DNA of 64,000 bases from Pyropia yezoensis (lineage: Eukaryota; Rhodophyta; Bangiophyceae; Bangiales; Bangiaceae), in assembly GCA_009829735.1 (NCBI GenBank), contig CM020619.1:30344063-30408062 (forward strand), in the 5' to 3' direction. The position numbers and the translations under genes are program-made. Below are positions 52,187-62,398 of the stretch, piece by piece; the first letter of the stretch is position 1, and every line of letters begins with the position of its first letter. Under the pieces are notes generated by a model. That model was given only the letters and a program-made list of their open reading frames with translations. It did not search any database and was not told the origin of the DNA.

Positions 52187-54370
52187 ATGTCTACCCAAGA
52201 GACGGGGAACGTTCAAGATGACGGATCGGCGTCGACGCCGACCCCGGAGGTGACTACGGGAACCGGGATCGGGAACCCGATCGATAACATTGAGACGCCA
52301 ATGCTTTCCGGTGCCGGATCGACGTTTGGCACGGCTCGGACGGCAGGAGGCGGGGGCCCGCCTCAACTGTCGTCGACCGACCTCACTCCGCCGCCTCCTT
52401 CACCAGGGGATTCCCTGATGGCATCATTGGCCCGCATCGAGGCCCGGTTTTCCGGGCTCGACGCCCGTCAAGATCGGACGGAGGACGCAATGGCAGTGTT
52501 GATGTCAACACGGCACACGACGGGACCCCGTCGTGTTCCTCCCACACCGGTACGGTTCGAACCGGCCGGACTACTTTCGGAGTCCACCAGGGTCAACCCC
52601 GGTGTTGCTACTCCTGGACAACCCCCGGACACAATGGGGTATGGGTCCGACTCGTCGGCAGAGTTGGAACGGAGTCACACGGAGCGATACGCTCGGAGCA
52701 CCCGAAGCGGACTCCGCGGACACGACCCGGCGGATACGTACGCCGGGGGAGAGTCGGTTATTGGGGGAGGAGGTACCCTCTCGCAGTACCCCCACGACGA
52801 AGGAGGCCAGGCAACTCGGGTTCCCGAGGTGCCGACGCCTGAAGTACCATCTTCAGTGGTGGAAGCTATGACCGCGCAGGTAACTGCGAGCCTACTGAAG
52901 CGGATGGAGTCCGATGAGTTCGCTCATCAACTGGCTAAGCGACTGGATATCCAGGACGCTGACACGGAGATCGTCAACGAGGTCTTCCGGTCGGTTCTTA
53001 CTCCGGAACGTTATCGTTTGGAGGACCGCTCTACCACCGTATCGGAATCGATGCGTAATACGTCGCATCGGGCGATCCGCTCTATGCAGACCCTTATGAA
53101 GGGAGTCCCTATGTTCGGGGGGCCGAACGGACGCCCGTTGGCAGTCATCGGCTTCTTGACTAGCTTCAAGGCAGCCGCAGACAAGGCGCTCGTTAACGAG
53201 GGGCTGGCCCTGGAGATCCTCCCGTTCTTTGTTGATGAACGGGTGCGAGGCATTCTTCGCCAGGCATCCCCGATGCCGGGAATGAGGGTCGCGGCCACCC
53301 CCATGGATTACCGTGGGATATTGAAGGAGCTGCTGAGCAGCTACCTCAGTGAGGACAAGTGCGAGGACCACTATCGGGCCCTTCGCACTGCCACCGCCCA
53401 GTCCTGGGAGGATGAGGAGATGTTTGGACGCCGGATCCAAGAGCTCGACTACGAGCTGGGGAAGCTCCTCGGAGAAGGGGAGCTACGGGCCATCCTGTTC
53501 GCAGGAGTACCCAACTACGTGCGGATATCCGCACGGGGCGCCAACACGGCACGGACGAACTTCAGTCGACTGATGCATATGTGCAAGTCCCTAGGGGACG
53601 CCTACCGGGTTCTACACCCGGAGTGTGCCTTGGCCCCGAAGCCCAAGGGTGAGGGAGGCAAGCCCAGTCTTACCCCGGTACCGAGGCAAGAGAAGGTGGA
53701 ACGTAAGGCCGCACCAGTACTGGTGGCGACCGAACATACCCCTATTGGCGAGGGTGACCCTCTGGTCGACCAACAGGGCCACCTGTTGCTACCGGCGACG
53801 CCGGTGATTGATGAACATGGTACGGTAGCGTACATCGCCCCGGCTGGAACCCAGTTCCAGGTCAACGAAGGAACGGGACGGCGCGTCCCGTATGTGCGGA
53901 CTACGGGGTACTCCCCGGTGACGGGTAACCCTCACCAACCCTTGCCAACATGGGCGGTGCGCACGGAGGCACCCCCGCAGATTGCGGGCCGACCCAACCG
54001 GTTGGGGGAGTCCATGTTCCGGTTGACCCAAGGACCCAAGGCCTACCAGGGAGCAGGCACTCGGGCGCCCGAGGGAGGCAACCGTAGCTACGGGGCTACC
54101 CCGATGCGACCTCAAGGGGGGACCGGCACGTCCGGATGTATGTTGTGTGGGGATCCCCAGCACTGGGTGTCTTCCTGCCCACTCATCCCCGAGGAGTCTC
54201 GGCGGGCAGCGGCGCAACGCAAGGCATCCACCGGGGGGTATCCCGCCCGAGCACCCGGACCCGCACCGGGTAGGCAGCCAGCTCCAGGTGGAGTACTGGC
54301 CGTCGAGGGGGCACCTCCTCAGCCGGATGTCCCGGCGGACAGCACCCTACCAAGGGCGGGAAACGAGTAA
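52187..54370 (+). CDS. gag: gag of LTR element 2
   Basis: 727 codons from ATG 52187. Low-complexity N terminus, a capsid-like middle (about residues 250-480, with FGGPNGRPLAVIGFLTSFK and YLSEDKCEDHYRAL), a Pro/Gly-rich linker and a zinc knuckle CMLCGDPQHWVSSC (C-x2-C-x4-H-x4-C). It ends AGNE, the same four residues as element 1 gag. Pol starts 8 bases after the stop, in another frame. Confidence 0.85.
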   Translation: MSTQETGNVQDDGSASTPTPEVTTGTGIGNPIDNIETPMLSGAGSTFGTARTAGGGGPPQLSSTDLTPPPPSPGDSLMASLARIEARFSGLDARQDRTEDAMAVLMSTRHTTGPRRVPPTPVRFEPAGLLSESTRVNPGVATPGQPPDTMGYGSDSSAELERSHTERYARSTRSGLRGHDPADTYAGGESVIGGGGTLSQYPHDEGGQATRVPEVPTPEVPSSVVEAMTAQVTASLLKRMESDEFAHQLAKRLDIQDADTEIVNEVFRSVLTPERYRLEDRSTTVSESMRNTSHRAIRSMQTLMKGVPMFGGPNGRPLAVIGFLTSFKAAADKALVNEGLALEILPFFVDERVRGILRQASPMPGMRVAATPMDYRGILKELLSSYLSEDKCEDHYRALRTATAQSWEDEEMFGRRIQELDYELGKLLGEGELRAILFAGVPNYVRISARGANTARTNFSRLMHMCKSLGDAYRVLHPECALAPKPKGEGGKPSLTPVPRQEKVERKAAPVLVATEHTPIGEGDPLVDQQGHLLLPATPVIDEHGTVAYIAPAGTQFQVNEGTGRRVPYVRTTGYSPVTGNPHQPLPTWAVRTEAPPQIAGRPNRLGESMFRLTQGPKAYQGAGTRAPEGGNRSYGATPMRPQGGTGTSGCMLCGDPQHWVSSCPLIPEESRRAAAQRKASTGGYPARAPGPAPGRQPAPGGVLAVEGAPPQPDVPADSTLPRAGNE

Positions 54371-54378
54371 GAGGAAGG

Positions 54379-57300
54379 ATGACCGGGGGGCGCTGGGGTC
54401 ACCCAAGCAAGCCACCCCGGAGTACCGCGGGGAAAGCCCCACGGAGAGCGCGGTTGAGCCGACGCCGCATCAACCCCCGGGTACACCTTCCGGCCCCGAC
54501 GACACGGCGTCAGGGGATTGATGACCACCCCCCAAGGTTGGGAGGAGAGGACGGGAAGCCCCGTCACGTTGAACCAGACAAGGGCCCTGTTCAGGATGCC
54601 CGAGTTACACCGGATATCGGTGTAGGACATGTGTTGTTTACCTTGGAGAACTTCAAGGTATCAGCCACCCTGGGGGTTGACCCCCAGTCGACACGATCGT
54701 ACTACCCTGTACTGGACACAGGGGCTGGACCCAACCTTATCCGGAAGGATACCCTCCCGGACAAGTGGCTTCCACGAGTCAGAGTGACTCGGGGACCCAC
54801 CATCAAGGACGCGAATGGTCGACTCATTCGTACGACCGCAGCGATGTCGCTGCGGGTTACCATCGGGAAACTCACCACGGAAGTTGACTTCCTGGTATGT
54901 GAAACGCTATCGGTGCCCTGCATACTGGGGTGCACCTTCATCAACGTTCACGTTGATGCAATCCGGCCAGGCCGGAGGACCGTCGAGCTTCAAGAAGCCG
55001 ACGGGACGAAGCGAGGACACACGGCTATCGTCAGGGACCTGACGCTACAAGGAAGCCACGTTAACGTGGCTGAGGTGTACGCAAGCGTCGAGCCGAAGAC
55101 ACTTCGGTTGGCCAAGCGGACTCGCTTTGAGCCGTTGTCAGAGACAGTCCTCCCGGTTCACTGCGACCTCGCAGGCATCTGCAGAGTCCAGTCCAACCTA
55201 CGGACGTACAAGCGGCATGGGTTGACCATGGCCAACGGTCTCATAGACCTCCCAGCAGAAGGGTCGTCCCTCCTAGTGATGGCGAGCTACCGCCGTAAGG
55301 CAGTCACCCTCCCGAAGGGAACTATCCTCGGGATTGCCGAACTCTACGAAGGAGATATCCTTACCCCTGATAAGGAAGGTCAAGTGGAACCACTTGAAGT
55401 ACTGGCGGTCGCCGAGACCACCGAGCGACAGCAACCCGATGACGGGAAGCCTAACCCATCGGCGGCTCCGGCGGACCTGCCGCCAAAGGACCAAGAGGCC
55501 TTGAAGGCACTGGCCGAGGCTGACCTCGACCACCTTCCCCCTTCGGTAGCCGAAGGGGTACGACGGATGCTAAGAAAGCATGACGTTATGTGGACAGGCG
55601 GGGCCTTGGGGACCATTGGGGCAACCCAACATCGTATAGACCTGGTACCAGGCGCACGACCCGCCCGCTCACAACCGCACCGAGCGGGACCTATGCAACG
55701 AGAGATCGTTGATGGAGAAGTGAAGAGGATGAGTGAAGCTAAGGTGATCCGACCTTCGATGTCGGAATGGGGTGCCCCAGTCGTTATTGTGCCGAAGAAG
55801 GATCAAACCCCTCGGTTTTGCATCGATTATCGACGCCTCAACTTGGTTACCAAGAAGGACTCATACCCTTTACCAAGGATGGATGAATGCATCGACTCCC
55901 TGGGGGAGGCTACGGTGTTTACCACCATCGACTGCAATGCCGGATACTGGCAGATCCCGGTGGCGGACGAGGATATCCCCAAGACGGCATTCGTCTGTCA
56001 CAGTGGAGTGTACGAGTTCCTAAGGATGCCCTTCGGATTGTCCAACGCCCCCGCTACATTCCAGCGGGCTATCGACATCATACTGTCGGGGGTGAAGTGG
56101 CGTAACTGCCTAGTGTACCTCGATGACGTCATCGTCTTCTCGCGTAACATGGATGACCATGTACAACATGTTGACGAGGTACTCACCCTCTTGAGGAACG
56201 CCGGGGTAACCCTGCGTCTGAAGAAGTGCGCCTTCTTCCAACAGACGGTCGAATATCTGGGCCACCAGATAACCCCTGGTAAACTAGGGGTACTCGAAGC
56301 CAATACCCGGGCACTCCGGGATGCCCGGTTCCCTAACACCCAGACGCAGCTCAAGAGCTTCCTGGGAATGTGCAATGTATACCGACGGTTCGTCAAGGAC
56401 TTCGCTTGGATAGCTAGACCGTTATCGGTTCTTACGAGCAGTACCTTACCCAAGGTACTCCAACCCCCTTCGCCTAGCGAAGAGGAGGCATTCGAGTCGC
56501 TGAAGCGAGCCCTACTAGCCCCACCCGTCCTTGCGTTACCGCATAGACGGGGTACCTTCGTCATCGATGTCGATGCGTGTGATACACAAGTGGGATGCAC
56601 CCTGTTACAGGGAGAGACGTTGATCGGTACCGATAACGTTATCCCGGACCTACGTCCGGTAGGGTACTTCAGCCGGACACTCAACCCGGCTGAGCGGAAC
56701 TATAGTGCCACCGAGCGTGAATGCCTCGGAGTTATATGGGCAGTGCAACTGCTCCGTCCATACCTGGAAGGCTCCAGGTTCATCGTGAGGTCCGACCACG
56801 AACCCCTACGATGGCTCCTCAACCTTGGTGACAAGGATTCCGATAGCCATGGGAGGCTAGCCCGATGGAGGCTGAAGATGGCCGAGCACGACTACCGCAC
56901 GGTGTATAAGGCTGGGTCAACCCACCACCTCGGAGACGCGTTGTCTCGACTCGACACCCCGAGCGGGGATACCCGCCCGGTGGACGAGGACATCCCGGTA
57001 GTACCGGTGTGCATGGTGGGTAATGCTACCCAGGGTATGGCTGACCATACCATGGCACACCTTGCGTGCCCATTGACCCTCGCGGACTTCCGCGAGGCAC
57101 AGGCCAACGACGATGACTGTAGACGTCATCGTGCTAACCTCCTAGCCGGTACGGCCGGCATCTTCTCCGAGAACGAAGACGGACTCATATACCGGCGGGC
57201 ACCCGCCGATGGACGACATCAAGTCGTGGTTCCCGTGTCCTTACGGCAAGCCGTCATGGAACGAGAACATGAGAACCCTACAGCCGGACACCCGGGGGGT

Positions 57301-58545
57301 TCACGTATGTTCGCAGCAATGCGAAGGTTGTTCTACTGGCCAGCAATGGCCGTCGACGTGGTCGACCACGTAAGGGGATGCCACCCCTGTGCGCGTAACC
57401 GCATGAGTCTACATAGGCAGGCGTCTGCCATGAAGCTATTCCCACCCGATGGGCCCAACGAGCAAGTCGCTATCGACATACTCGGGCCACTTCCGGTAAC
57501 GGAAGAAGGGAACAGGTACATCCTGGTCATGTCTGACCGATTCACCAAGCTGTCACGAGCGGCAGCCATCCCGAATGATACGGCATACACGATCATGAAC
57601 GCAGTGGTTGACCACTGGATCAGTGCATACGGAGTCATGAAGCAACTCCTCTCCGATAACGGAGCAAACCTTACGTCGGCATTCTGCACTAAGGTCCTGG
57701 GCATGTTCGGTATCGAACCACGTCGGGCATCCGACTACCACCCGCAGTCCAACGGGCAGGTGGAGCGGTTCAACCGCACCATCGTCAAGATGCTACAGTG
57801 CTACGTGGCAGAGCACACGAACACTTGGGACAGGCTTCTGTCCGTACTCACCCTGGCATACAATGCCAGGCCACATCGGAGTACCAACATCGCCCCACTG
57901 GAATGGGTCATGCCACTAGGCGTCGGTAACCTGACGCTGCCGCCCGGCAGGTGCACTCGGTATGATACACCGAAGGGCCGACCCGCCGAACGCATCCACC
58001 TAGCTTGGTTGGCCAAGCTATCGTGGATGATTCCTAAGCTCAAGGGTGCCCTTGACAGAACACAACTTCGGTATAAGAAGAACTTCGACGCCCGACTACG
58101 AGTGCGCAACGCAACCCTGGTAACAGGTGACTGGGTCTATATCAGACACCAGAAGTTCCGAGGGAACAAGCTTATGCAACCGGTCAAGGGACCGTACCAG
58201 ATCCTCCACAGAGATGACCACTCTGTTATCTTACACTCCGATACGGAGATCCAACGCATCAGTATGAATGATGTCACACCTGCTCCGAAGCCGGAACAGC
58301 TTCAGCCGGTACCGGCTGGGTTGCTACATGAAGCCCTTACAACCCACCGGTCAGATGACCCGGTGGGACCGGATGGGATTCCATACCAAGTAGAGAGCGT
58401 GGTCGGACACACCGACCCGGACCTACCAGGACCCTGGTACGTCAAGGTTATGTGGGTCGGATACGACTCACCCACCTGGGAACAGGCGGCAAATATACCC
58501 CGCCAACTACTCATGCCTTACATGAGGCGACGACGCCTACTGTAA
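54379..58545 (+). CDS. pol: pol of LTR element 2 (PR-RT-RNaseH-IN-chromodomain)
   Basis: 1,388 codons. Approximate residues: protease VLDTGAGPNLI at 111, reverse transcriptase YLDDVIVFSRN at 579, RNase H FVIDVDACDTQVG at 728, integrase zinc finger H...H...CHPC near 961-1007, D,D,E near 1031, 1091 and 1121 (IDILGP, LSDNGAN, NGQVERF), and a C-terminal chromodomain (KVMWVGYDSPTWEQ). Clearly related to, but distinct from, element 1 pol. Confidence 0.93.
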   Translation: MTGGRWGHPSKPPRSTAGKAPRRARLSRRRINPRVHLPAPTTRRQGIDDHPPRLGGEDGKPRHVEPDKGPVQDARVTPDIGVGHVLFTLENFKVSATLGVDPQSTRSYYPVLDTGAGPNLIRKDTLPDKWLPRVRVTRGPTIKDANGRLIRTTAAMSLRVTIGKLTTEVDFLVCETLSVPCILGCTFINVHVDAIRPGRRTVELQEADGTKRGHTAIVRDLTLQGSHVNVAEVYASVEPKTLRLAKRTRFEPLSETVLPVHCDLAGICRVQSNLRTYKRHGLTMANGLIDLPAEGSSLLVMASYRRKAVTLPKGTILGIAELYEGDILTPDKEGQVEPLEVLAVAETTERQQPDDGKPNPSAAPADLPPKDQEALKALAEADLDHLPPSVAEGVRRMLRKHDVMWTGGALGTIGATQHRIDLVPGARPARSQPHRAGPMQREIVDGEVKRMSEAKVIRPSMSEWGAPVVIVPKKDQTPRFCIDYRRLNLVTKKDSYPLPRMDECIDSLGEATVFTTIDCNAGYWQIPVADEDIPKTAFVCHSGVYEFLRMPFGLSNAPATFQRAIDIILSGVKWRNCLVYLDDVIVFSRNMDDHVQHVDEVLTLLRNAGVTLRLKKCAFFQQTVEYLGHQITPGKLGVLEANTRALRDARFPNTQTQLKSFLGMCNVYRRFVKDFAWIARPLSVLTSSTLPKVLQPPSPSEEEAFESLKRALLAPPVLALPHRRGTFVIDVDACDTQVGCTLLQGETLIGTDNVIPDLRPVGYFSRTLNPAERNYSATERECLGVIWAVQLLRPYLEGSRFIVRSDHEPLRWLLNLGDKDSDSHGRLARWRLKMAEHDYRTVYKAGSTHHLGDALSRLDTPSGDTRPVDEDIPVVPVCMVGNATQGMADHTMAHLACPLTLADFREAQANDDDCRRHRANLLAGTAGIFSENEDGLIYRRAPADGRHQVVVPVSLRQAVMEREHENPTAGHPGGSRMFAAMRRLFYWPAMAVDVVDHVRGCHPCARNRMSLHRQASAMKLFPPDGPNEQVAIDILGPLPVTEEGNRYILVMSDRFTKLSRAAAIPNDTAYTIMNAVVDHWISAYGVMKQLLSDNGANLTSAFCTKVLGMFGIEPRRASDYHPQSNGQVERFNRTIVKMLQCYVAEHTNTWDRLLSVLTLAYNARPHRSTNIAPLEWVMPLGVGNLTLPPGRCTRYDTPKGRPAERIHLAWLAKLSWMIPKLKGALDRTQLRYKKNFDARLRVRNATLVTGDWVYIRHQKFRGNKLMQPVKGPYQILHRDDHSVILHSDTEIQRISMNDVTPAPKPEQLQPVPAGLLHEALTTHRSDDPVGPDGIPYQVESVVGHTDPDLPGPWYVKVMWVGYDSPTWEQAANIPRQLLMPYMRRRRLL

Positions 58546-59002
58546 CAACCCAACCGACACCGACTTCGGCTGTTGGGGGGTGAGGCTTATACCTACTAAG
58601 TAGGGTGTGACATGGTTACGGCAGACTTAGGTTTCTAAGTCGAACCAAGCTTATGTAACTCAGTAGAGCTAAGCTTAGGTAACTAAGTAAAAACCTGAAC
58701 CTTAATAAGTTAACTTAAAGGTAAAGGCTAACTCCGATAATATCGAAGTAACTAGGGAGCTTACACGGGAGGATGACCTCCCCAAGCCAAGACACAAAGT
58801 GAGGGAGGATAACCTCCCCAAGCATGAACCAACCGGAAGAAGTTGGGCGGGAGGCAAGGCACCACTGAGCCAGAAGGGGTACTCCCCAGGGCAGCAAACA
58901 GAGGCAAGCAATGCCCCCAGCGGGGGATGAGTTTATACTCACTACTACCCGGCGACCATAAGGGTTGCCGGGGCCCTCTCCCTCACAAACAAATAGCACT
59001 CC
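58546..59002. other. Spacer between pol and the antisense frame, element 2
   Basis: 457 bases where two convergent transcripts would end. It includes an unusually A/T-rich stretch (about 58590-58735) with repeated CTAAGT-type motifs, and a 21-bp imperfect direct repeat GGGAGGAT(G/A)ACCTCCCCAAG at 58768 and 58803. Possible bidirectional 3' end region (inference). Confidence 0.4.
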
Positions 59003-61450
59003 TCAGTGGGTAGACCCACTGCCCGAGGGAGGCCACTCACGCGTAAGCGCGTATACCTCCGTGCTCCACCGGTCGGCAATGTCACGACGGTCGACCACCC
59101 GAGTTACCTCCGTGCATAGCTGGACGAGGGTGCTGCGGCCAGCCTCCACGTCCTCCAGAGCTTTCTGGAGGCGGTCCAGCACGCCACCAAAGCAACGCGC
59201 TGACCCAACCAGCGCAGCACCTGGGGGGATATCCCCCCAGCTAACAGAGAGACCCCCACGCATTGCGCGGGTAACAAGGGCGTCAACGCCTTCATACCAG
59301 AGACGGGGACCCCCGTCATGTAGGACAGGAGCGGGAGGTGACACTGGCGCAGCCAGAGGAGCCACAGGAGCCGACACGGCTACCACCGGAGCCGGTGGCA
59401 CCTGATACGAGGCCCGGTAGGCCCCTACCGAAGGGGCTCCACCGTAACCACGGCGGTACTCCGCCCGACGACGGGACACCTCACGCTCCCCACCCACAGA
59501 GCCCCACTCTCGGGGACGACGGCCAACCGCCGCCGGCATCGGGTTACCGAACCACGGAGCAAGGACCTGAAGAGGGTCATGGATAACCATGGGAATACCC
59601 AGGTCAGGAACGGCCTCGGTGGACGCCCACCCATGGCAACTAGGCTCACCCGGCTGAGTACGCCGGACACGCAACGAGTGACGAGGCAAGGGGGAAGCCC
59701 CAGCCTGCGGGTCCCGGTACGGGGGAAGGGCCAACACCCCAGCCCAGTTCACGGCATCGTGAACAGCCAGCAGGGCTTCGAACTCCCGGGCCAACCCGGT
59801 CTTGGCAGCTATCAGATCCACGCCCAACTGCGCGATGTGCCGACGGACACCCGTCGGAAGATGAAACAGACGACCCTGCCGGCGGACGGACAGCAAGAAG
59901 GATGAAGCCTGCCCGAGGGTAACCTCAAGGGTGAAGGTACCCTGCAACGGGTGGACCGGTCGCGAGGCCAACACACTCCCGAAGTATCGGAGGCAGGAGC
60001 CGGTGTCAAACCGGAAAGCAGGGGCGGGTTCCCACCCCTCCTGCCATAGCGGCGGGCGCACGGGAGTGTATACCGGAGCACGACCGTTGCCGGTCTGCAA
60101 CGCACACGTTATATCCGTGCGGAACGCATCCGCCATGACACCATGGTTACGTCGCCAACTCGACGCCGACTTCAACCCCGCCATGGGCGGGTAGGGAGCC
60201 GTCAACGACAGATACGGGGGTACCCCCGGGTAGTAGTCAAAGTCGGGATACCGACCGGTACGGCTCACCGTCTCCCCAAACGCAACCGGCTCCGCCGCCG
60301 CCGCAATCCCCCGAGCACTAGCCGGGTAGTCAATCTCCCGCGGCAACGCGGGGGCAATCAGGTCGCAGACCCCGAAGTTGGGGTCGAGGTAGACCTCACC
60401 CCGTCCCACCCGGGTGCGCCAGAGCTGCGCATGCCGGTCGTCCGGCTGACTCAGGATCCAATGGTGTTCCACCCGGACCGCGTTCGGCTGGTTGACCAGC
60501 CGCACCAACTCCCGCTCCCAGCACGGGTCCACCTTGACGCGCCGGGAGGATTCTCCACGGGGATGCACCAGGTGGAAGTCCACCCGCATACGCCCATCGG
60601 ACTCCATCGACTCTTGCACCGTGAGGCCTCGAACCCGAGCCACCAAGTCGGACACCGACATGGCGGGTTGACCCGCCGCCACGGCGACGCCGCCACCCAA
60701 CGGGGCAACCCGGGCAGGACCAGGAAGAATCGGGGGCGCCGGGGGACGCACCACCGGCAGAGGGGCCGACGTCGGAGATGGACGAGGCCGAGGAGGAAGA
60801 AGAAGGGCGGGCGCCCGCCCGGAGTAACTCCCGGTGTCAACCGCCATGGGAGAAGGAGCGTCTTGACCGCTCGACACCCGCGGCACCGCAGGTATGGTAC
60901 CGGCGCCGGCACCACCCGTCGGCGTAGCCCCCGCCTCGGAAGTGGAAGGCACTTGGACAGCCTCCGGAGCCGGAGCCCCGGCCGTGCGGACACCCGCACC
61001 GTCTTGACCCACCGCACCGGGTGTCGCACCGCCACCACCACCCGCGTCAACGTCGGGACCGCCTCGAGGAGTCACCGCCCGGACGCCCGGACCACCTTGA
61101 CCAGCCGGAGTCGGCTGCGGGTCGCCACCTCCGCCGCAGGGCGGACCATCTTGAGGTACCTGCGGTGAGCCGGCACCGGCACCAGGCTCCATCCGGGCAG
61201 CCGGCAGAGAGGGGGTAGAAGCCGCCACGCGCGGTTGACCGCCGGGTTGACCTCCGGCCGACGGCACCGTCGTGCCGCTGCACACGGACGACAGTCCTCC
61301 GGCCGACAGACGGACGGACACCGCAGGCCCGTCGTCGTCAGACGAGCTCACCCCGTAACGCGCGGCGTCGGGACCGACAGGCGCGTCGTCCTCCATCTCC
61401 TCCCCGATCAGGAGGTCTTCCTCCTCTTCAAGCACCTGGGGATAGGACAT
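59003..61450 (-). CDS. Antisense open frame of LTR element 2, function unknown
   Basis: 815 codons from ATG 61450, opposite to gag and pol and in the same place as in element 1. The N terminus is acidic (LEEEEDLLIGEEMEDD), then a Pro/Gly/Ala-rich region to about residue 240. The middle (about 250-620) is domain-like: FHLVHPRGESSRRVKVDP, PPYLSLTAPYPP, RYFGSVLASRPVHPL, VRRQGRLFHLPTGV, HDAVNWAGV. A Pro/Ala-rich linker and a short charged C-terminal segment follow. Several of these blocks align in order with the element 1 product. I cannot name a family; it has no visible protease, polymerase or envelope-like membrane segment. Confidence 0.65.
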   Translation of the reverse strand: MSYPQVLEEEEDLLIGEEMEDDAPVGPDAARYGVSSSDDDGPAVSVRLSAGGLSSVCSGTTVPSAGGQPGGQPRVAASTPSLPAARMEPGAGAGSPQVPQDGPPCGGGGDPQPTPAGQGGPGVRAVTPRGGPDVDAGGGGGATPGAVGQDGAGVRTAGAPAPEAVQVPSTSEAGATPTGGAGAGTIPAVPRVSSGQDAPSPMAVDTGSYSGRAPALLLPPRPRPSPTSAPLPVVRPPAPPILPGPARVAPLGGGVAVAAGQPAMSVSDLVARVRGLTVQESMESDGRMRVDFHLVHPRGESSRRVKVDPCWERELVRLVNQPNAVRVEHHWILSQPDDRHAQLWRTRVGRGEVYLDPNFGVCDLIAPALPREIDYPASARGIAAAAEPVAFGETVSRTGRYPDFDYYPGVPPYLSLTAPYPPMAGLKSASSWRRNHGVMADAFRTDITCALQTGNGRAPVYTPVRPPLWQEGWEPAPAFRFDTGSCLRYFGSVLASRPVHPLQGTFTLEVTLGQASSFLLSVRRQGRLFHLPTGVRRHIAQLGVDLIAAKTGLAREFEALLAVHDAVNWAGVLALPPYRDPQAGASPLPRHSLRVRRTQPGEPSCHGWASTEAVPDLGIPMVIHDPLQVLAPWFGNPMPAAVGRRPREWGSVGGEREVSRRRAEYRRGYGGAPSVGAYRASYQVPPAPVVAVSAPVAPLAAPVSPPAPVLHDGGPRLWYEGVDALVTRAMRGGLSVSWGDIPPGAALVGSARCFGGVLDRLQKALEDVEAGRSTLVQLCTEVTRVVDRRDIADRWSTEVYALTREWPPSGSGSTH

Positions 61451-62035
61451 GATAACGGGTGCGGAATCCCCCGCGCCCACAAGCCGTCGACGGCTACAAC
61501 CCGGTACGGCGGGATAACCGGGATGAGCCAGGGAAGCGCGGACACCCGCGCTTATGACCACAAACGGCCACGAGAAGCGCCACAAACACGCGGGTCGACC
61601 CGCGCCCCACGGGGTTACGAACGCGCTCCACCCAGGCACCTGGGCGGGACGGGGCCACCCCCACACACGGGGTAAGCAAAGGGGGGTCACCCCCAACCGC
61701 CCCCACGCAACGCGGGCAGCCCCCGCCCCCCACTCAATCGTCCACACGAGAGGGGCCCCCCTACCACCAGGCACCTGGTGGCGGATCCGCTTGCACCACC
61801 CCTCGGAAAGGGGGGTCGTGAACAAAAACCCGCATCGGGAAATTAACGGTCCGGAAAACGGATCGTGTGTGTACCACACAAAGGGGGGCACCCCCCTCGG
61901 CGACCTCGAAAAGGGGTGTCTGTCGCGACGGGGCGCAAAGCCCCACCCGACGGGTAAACAGTCACGCGACCCACTTACATTCGGTAACCCGAATGCAACT
62001 CGACCCGAGGACGGGCCGAATCTAAGGGGGGGATA
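61451..62035. other. Region between antisense start and 3' LTR, element 2
   Basis: 585 bases, G/C-run rich, likely holding the antisense promoter. The frame of the antisense product stays open through most of it but has no ATG. A polypurine tract AAGGGGGGGA (62024-62033) lies two bases before the 3' LTR. Confidence 0.45.
62024..62033 (+). other. Polypurine tract of element 2
   Basis: AAGGGGGGGA next to the 3' LTR, the expected plus-strand primer site. Confidence 0.7.
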
Positions 62036-62398
62036 TGTAGCAATATGGTTGTCCGTATTGTGACCCTAATATTAGGGGGGCTACTTCTAATCCTTAACTT
62101 CCAATTTGAGAGTCCGAGCTGGTCACGGTATCTATAAGTTACGTATGACCAGAGGGACTTGCATCTTGGGGTGGAGGGTAGTTAGTAGTGTCTCCGAGGG
62201 TTTATAACGAGGGGGCCGGTGGCGAATCCACCGCCGGCCAAGGTAGAACAACAAACCCCTCCCATTTGGGCTCCCATCTTGGTCCCGTGGCTTGCGCTCC
62301 AAGGACAGCAACCTTGGCCTCCCGGTGACGTTGGTGCCGATCCCCCTTGGTGAGTGTTCCCTGAGAGTGGACGCGCGACGGATCCCTATTGTGCTACA
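62036..62398 (+). repeat. 3' LTR of element 2
   Basis: 363 bp, TGTAGCA...TGCTACA, two differences from the 5' LTR. Confidence 0.92.

Larger units (their letters stand above)
51600..62398 (+). mobile_element. Ty3/gypsy chromovirus-type LTR retrotransposon 2, looks whole
   Basis: A 10.8-kb element with 363-bp LTRs framed by the inverted ends TGTAGCA/TGCTACA, primer-binding site, gag, pol ending in a chromodomain, an antisense open frame, and a purine tract. It sits inside the ORF1 region of LINE copy 5, with GGGTG duplicated at 51595-51599 and 62399-62403. The LTRs differ at two of 363 positions (0.6%), so it is young and younger than element 1. Confidence 0.93.
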
